Made by a program: the position numbers and the translations under genes
Source of the DNA: Lachnospiraceae bacterium
GTDB lineage: Bacteria; Bacillota; Clostridia; Lachnospirales; Lachnospiraceae
NCBI GenBank assembly: GCA_009787745.1
Contig: WQST01000031.1
Coordinates: 1 to 15,531 of the forward strand
Length of the DNA stretch: 15,531 nt
Direction: 5' to 3'
The notes under the pieces: model-generated
The model's input: the letters and a program-made list of their open reading frames with translations, nothing else
What the model was told of the DNA's origin: nothing
The model's database searches: none
Shown here: positions 13,441 to 15,531 of the stretch, piece by piece
How positions within the stretch are numbered: position 1 is the first letter of the stretch
Layout: each line of letters starts with the position of its first letter

Positions 13441-14034
13441 GTGATTATTATTCCGCCAAAACAAAGATTTACAAAGGAAGCAGTCGTAGCCGCCGCTCTG
13501 AACCTAGTGCGACGGGAAGGAATTGCCGGAGTGACTGCCAGAGGCTTGGGTGCTGAGTTAGGTTGTTCCTCGCGCCCGATATTTACGGCGTTTCAGAACA
13601 TGGACGAAGTGCATAGAGAAACAATCTCAGCAGCACAAATGCTGTATAACGGCTATGTGGAAAAGGGTCTTTCCGAAACACCCGCTTTCAAAGGGGTCGG
13701 GATGCAATATATCCGCTTTGCCCGTGAGGAACCGCAGTTGTTTGGACTCTTGTTCATGACAGCCGGAGAAAACGCGCTGACGCTCGCTGATGTCCTTCCG
13801 GTTATTGATGGCAACAGCATCAGGATTTTATCATCTATTGAAAATGCATACGGTTTATCGCGGGAACTCTCATACAGACTGTACCAATCCATGTGGATAT
13901 TTACACATGGAATCGCCTGTCTGTGCGCCACCGGGGTGGGTCATTTGACCGAGGACGAAACAAGCTGCCTATTGACAGAGGTTTTCACGGGGTTGCTTAT
14001 CAAAATAAAGAGCGAGGGAAACAAAAATGATTGA
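13441..14034 (+). CDS. TetR-family transcriptional regulator
   Basis: About 197 residues. The N-terminal DNA-binding domain is seen in FTKEAVVAAALNLVRREGIA followed by VTARGLGAELGCSSRPIFTAFQN, a helix-turn-helix of TetR type. The C-terminal ligand domain is helical and generic. The start is uncertain: GTG at 13411 is in frame but coincides with the expected transcription start, and GTG at 13441 lies within GAGGTG, which could itself be the ribosome binding site for an ATT a few codons later. I give 13441. The stop codon overlaps the ATPase start by 8 bases, so the regulator and transporter are coupled. It probably represses this operon, its usual role next to an ABC exporter. Confidence 0.85.
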   Translation: MIIIPPKQRFTKEAVVAAALNLVRREGIAGVTARGLGAELGCSSRPIFTAFQNMDEVHRETISAAQMLYNGYVEKGLSETPAFKGVGMQYIRFAREEPQLFGLLFMTAGENALTLADVLPVIDGNSIRILSSIENAYGLSRELSYRLYQSMWIFTHGIACLCATGVGHLTEDETSCLLTEVFTGLLIKIKSEGNKND

Positions 14035-14719
14035 AATTACAAACGTCGCGAAAACATATGGTGCAGGTGAAAACGCCACCGTTGCATTGAAGTGTGTGTC
14101 ACTTACAATAAGTGACGGAGATTTTACGGTATTGATCGGCGCGTCCGGTTCAGGGAAATCCACGCTTCTACACACCGCTTCCGGCTTGGAACGCCCCGAC
14201 AGTGGCGCGGTTAAATACAACGGTTTAGATATAGCCGCCCTGTCCGACAAAGCGTTGACCGCCTTTCGGAAAGAAAAGGTCGGCTTCATCTTCCAACAAT
14301 ATTATTTGCTTCCCAATCTAAACGTAGATAAAAACGTAAAAATGGGCGCAGACTTGGTCGGGAACAACGGTTATCGGGAAATCATAGAAGCGGTCGGGCT
14401 TGGCGATAAGCTGAATAAACTCCCTTCCGAACTCAGCGGCGGAGAACAGCAACGTGTGTCCATCGCGCGAGCGCTTGCCAAAAAGCCGCAAGTGCTGTTT
14501 CTGGACGAGCCGACCGGCGCGTTGGATGAAGAAACTGGCAGACAGATTTTAGGCTACATCTGCGCATTGCAAAAAGAGCGCGGTTTTTCTATGATTATGG
14601 TAACGCACAACGCGAATATAGCGGAAATCGCAAATACCGTCGTCAAAATGAACAGCGGTAAAATCGTTGAAACACTTAGAAACGATACACAAAAAACTGC
14701 TTATGAGATAGGATGGTGA
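14027..14719 (+). CDS. ABC transporter ATP-binding protein (LolD/MacB/SalX type)
   Basis: A 230-residue ATPase subunit that would power the FtsX-like permease encoded next to it. Walker A is GASGSGKST (38-46), the Q-loop glutamine is Q90 (FIFQQYYLLPNL), the signature is LSGGEQQRVSIARAL (136-150), Walker B is VLFLDEP (D160, E161) and the switch histidine is H194. All motifs are intact. The family includes exporters of antimicrobial peptides, lipoproteins and macrolides, and the TetR partner suggests an inducible defence or efflux role. It overlaps the regulator gene by 8 bases and ends four bases before the permease start. Confidence 0.93.
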   Translation: MIEITNVAKTYGAGENATVALKCVSLTISDGDFTVLIGASGSGKSTLLHTASGLERPDSGAVKYNGLDIAALSDKALTAFRKEKVGFIFQQYYLLPNLNVDKNVKMGADLVGNNGYREIIEAVGLGDKLNKLPSELSGGEQQRVSIARALAKKPQVLFLDEPTGALDEETGRQILGYICALQKERGFSMIMVTHNANIAEIANTVVKMNSGKIVETLRNDTQKTAYEIGW

Positions 14720-14723
14720 GAGC

Positions 14724-15531
14724 ATGATAATTCGACCAAAGGACGCCGCCAAACTGTTTGGTATCTTCATCATGTGTTTCTGTGCGGTGATGGTCAGCAC
14801 GATAATGCTGAACTCGAACATGGACATGGCTCGAATCAAAGACCAAATCACCGAACCCGACGTCATGACGGTCTATGACTTACTCGTTTCGTCCGGGAAT
14901 ATGACCGCCGCTGTGTCCGGCGGCGCTCTCGCGCTGACCACGATTATAATGTTGTTTTTTTATATCAAGCATTATATCGACGTACACAAGTCCGAACTTG
15001 GTATATTGAAAGCGTTGGGATATTCAAATTGGAAAGTTGCAAGGAACTTTTGGGTCTTCGGTTTAAGCGTGTTTACCGGAACCGCTGCCGGTTTTGGCGG
15101 AGCGTTCGTTCTTATGCCCGAGTTCTACAGAACAATGAGAAGCGACAGCATCCTGCCCGATGTTCCGCTCCATTTTAATCCCATGCTGGTTGTGTATTTA
15201 GTAATTCTTCCCACGCTGGCTTTTTCCGTTATGGCAGTGCTATACAGCTATCGAAAGTTGAAACGTCCAGTATTGGAACTTATCAAAGGAAGTATCAAAA
15301 CGAAAATCCGAAAGGCTAAACCCGGCAAAAAACAGAACACAGACACACTCTTTTTGCGTGAATTAAAACAAAGCACAGTAAGAAGCCGTTTTTCACTGGT
15401 GTTCTTTATTTGGTTCGGCGCGTTTGTCTATGCTTCCTGCATAGTCATGTCGTTCAGTATCTCCGAGGTCGGCGGAAGCGATATGATGGCGGTTTTAATG
15501 GCGGGAATCGGCGTTGTTTTGGCCGTCACAA
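14724..15531 (+). CDS. FtsX-like ABC transporter permease (partial, runs off right edge)
   Basis: Open from ATG 14724 to the window end (269 codons) with the C-terminus missing. It begins MIIRPKDAAKLFGIFIMCFC. An N-terminal membrane helix (about 10-30) is followed by a short extracytoplasmic part. The FtsX core then has three helices, with LTTIIMLFFYIKHYIDVHKS and the coupling segment ELGILKALGYSNWKVARNF facing the ATPase. After a basic linker, LFLRELKQSTVRSRFSLVFF opens the second half, as in MacB/SalY-type permeases with two FtsX units. It follows the ATPase gene after four bases. Together with the upstream genes it makes a regulator-ATPase-permease operon. The substrate is unknown. Confidence 0.87.
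   Translation, partial: MIIRPKDAAKLFGIFIMCFCAVMVSTIMLNSNMDMARIKDQITEPDVMTVYDLLVSSGNMTAAVSGGALALTTIIMLFFYIKHYIDVHKSELGILKALGYSNWKVARNFWVFGLSVFTGTAAGFGGAFVLMPEFYRTMRSDSILPDVPLHFNPMLVVYLVILPTLAFSVMAVLYSYRKLKRPVLELIKGSIKTKIRKAKPGKKQNTDTLFLRELKQSTVRSRFSLVFFIWFGAFVYASCIVMSFSISEVGGSDMMAVLMAGIGVVLAVT

Overview
The window looks like a chromosomal segment from a low-to-moderate GC Bacillota, most likely a Clostridia. Three things suggest this: tandem DUF1540 cysteine motifs, a PstS in the rearranged domain order I recall from Clostridia, and strong AGGAGG-type ribosome binding sites. No tRNA, rRNA, CRISPR array, transposase or integrase gene is visible.

Left block (1-3600). A leftward phosphate-uptake operon (pstS then pstC, with pstC running off the left edge) has a Pho-box-like set of half-sites in front of it. 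Next come two rightward genes, a double-DUF1540 protein and a PilZ protein. A leftward pair follows: a small membrane protein (PLDc_N-like) and a patatin-like phospholipase.

Middle block (about 3620-13260). Twelve leftward genes of unrelated function are read as a train from one good promoter at 13227-13255. In transcription order they are: a PLP-dependent decarboxylase, a 2H phosphoesterase-like protein, a prenyltransferase-like toroid protein, a GNAT/cysteine-peptidase-like fusion, a HIT protein, a P-loop kinase-like protein, an HD phosphohydrolase, a SAM methyltransferase, a GNAT plus TrmO pair, a VOC protein and an alpha/beta hydrolase. Immediately after the stop codon of almost every gene lies a copy of one 60-85 base structured repeat: seven clear copies and three degraded ones. 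The repeat has a conserved core flanked by outer arms that differ in sequence from copy to copy yet stay complementary. One gene plus one 3' hairpin repeat, all in one direction behind one promoter, is the layout of an integron cassette array. The repeats do not match the canonical attC boxes and no integrase is present here. I regard this as the most interesting feature of the window: an atypical cassette array, or a new family of 3'-end hairpin elements. The array ends at the hydrolase, which lacks a 3' repeat and abuts a broken piece of an ABC-transporter ATPase gene.

Right block (13270-15531). A rightward TetR regulator overlaps an ABC ATPase gene, followed by an FtsX-like permease cut by the right edge. 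This is a self-regulated efflux or peptide-resistance type operon behind a consensus promoter (TTGACA, 17 bases, TATAAT) with a 12-base palindrome just upstream. This block and the pst block look richer in GC than the array, whose units also differ visibly from one another in composition.
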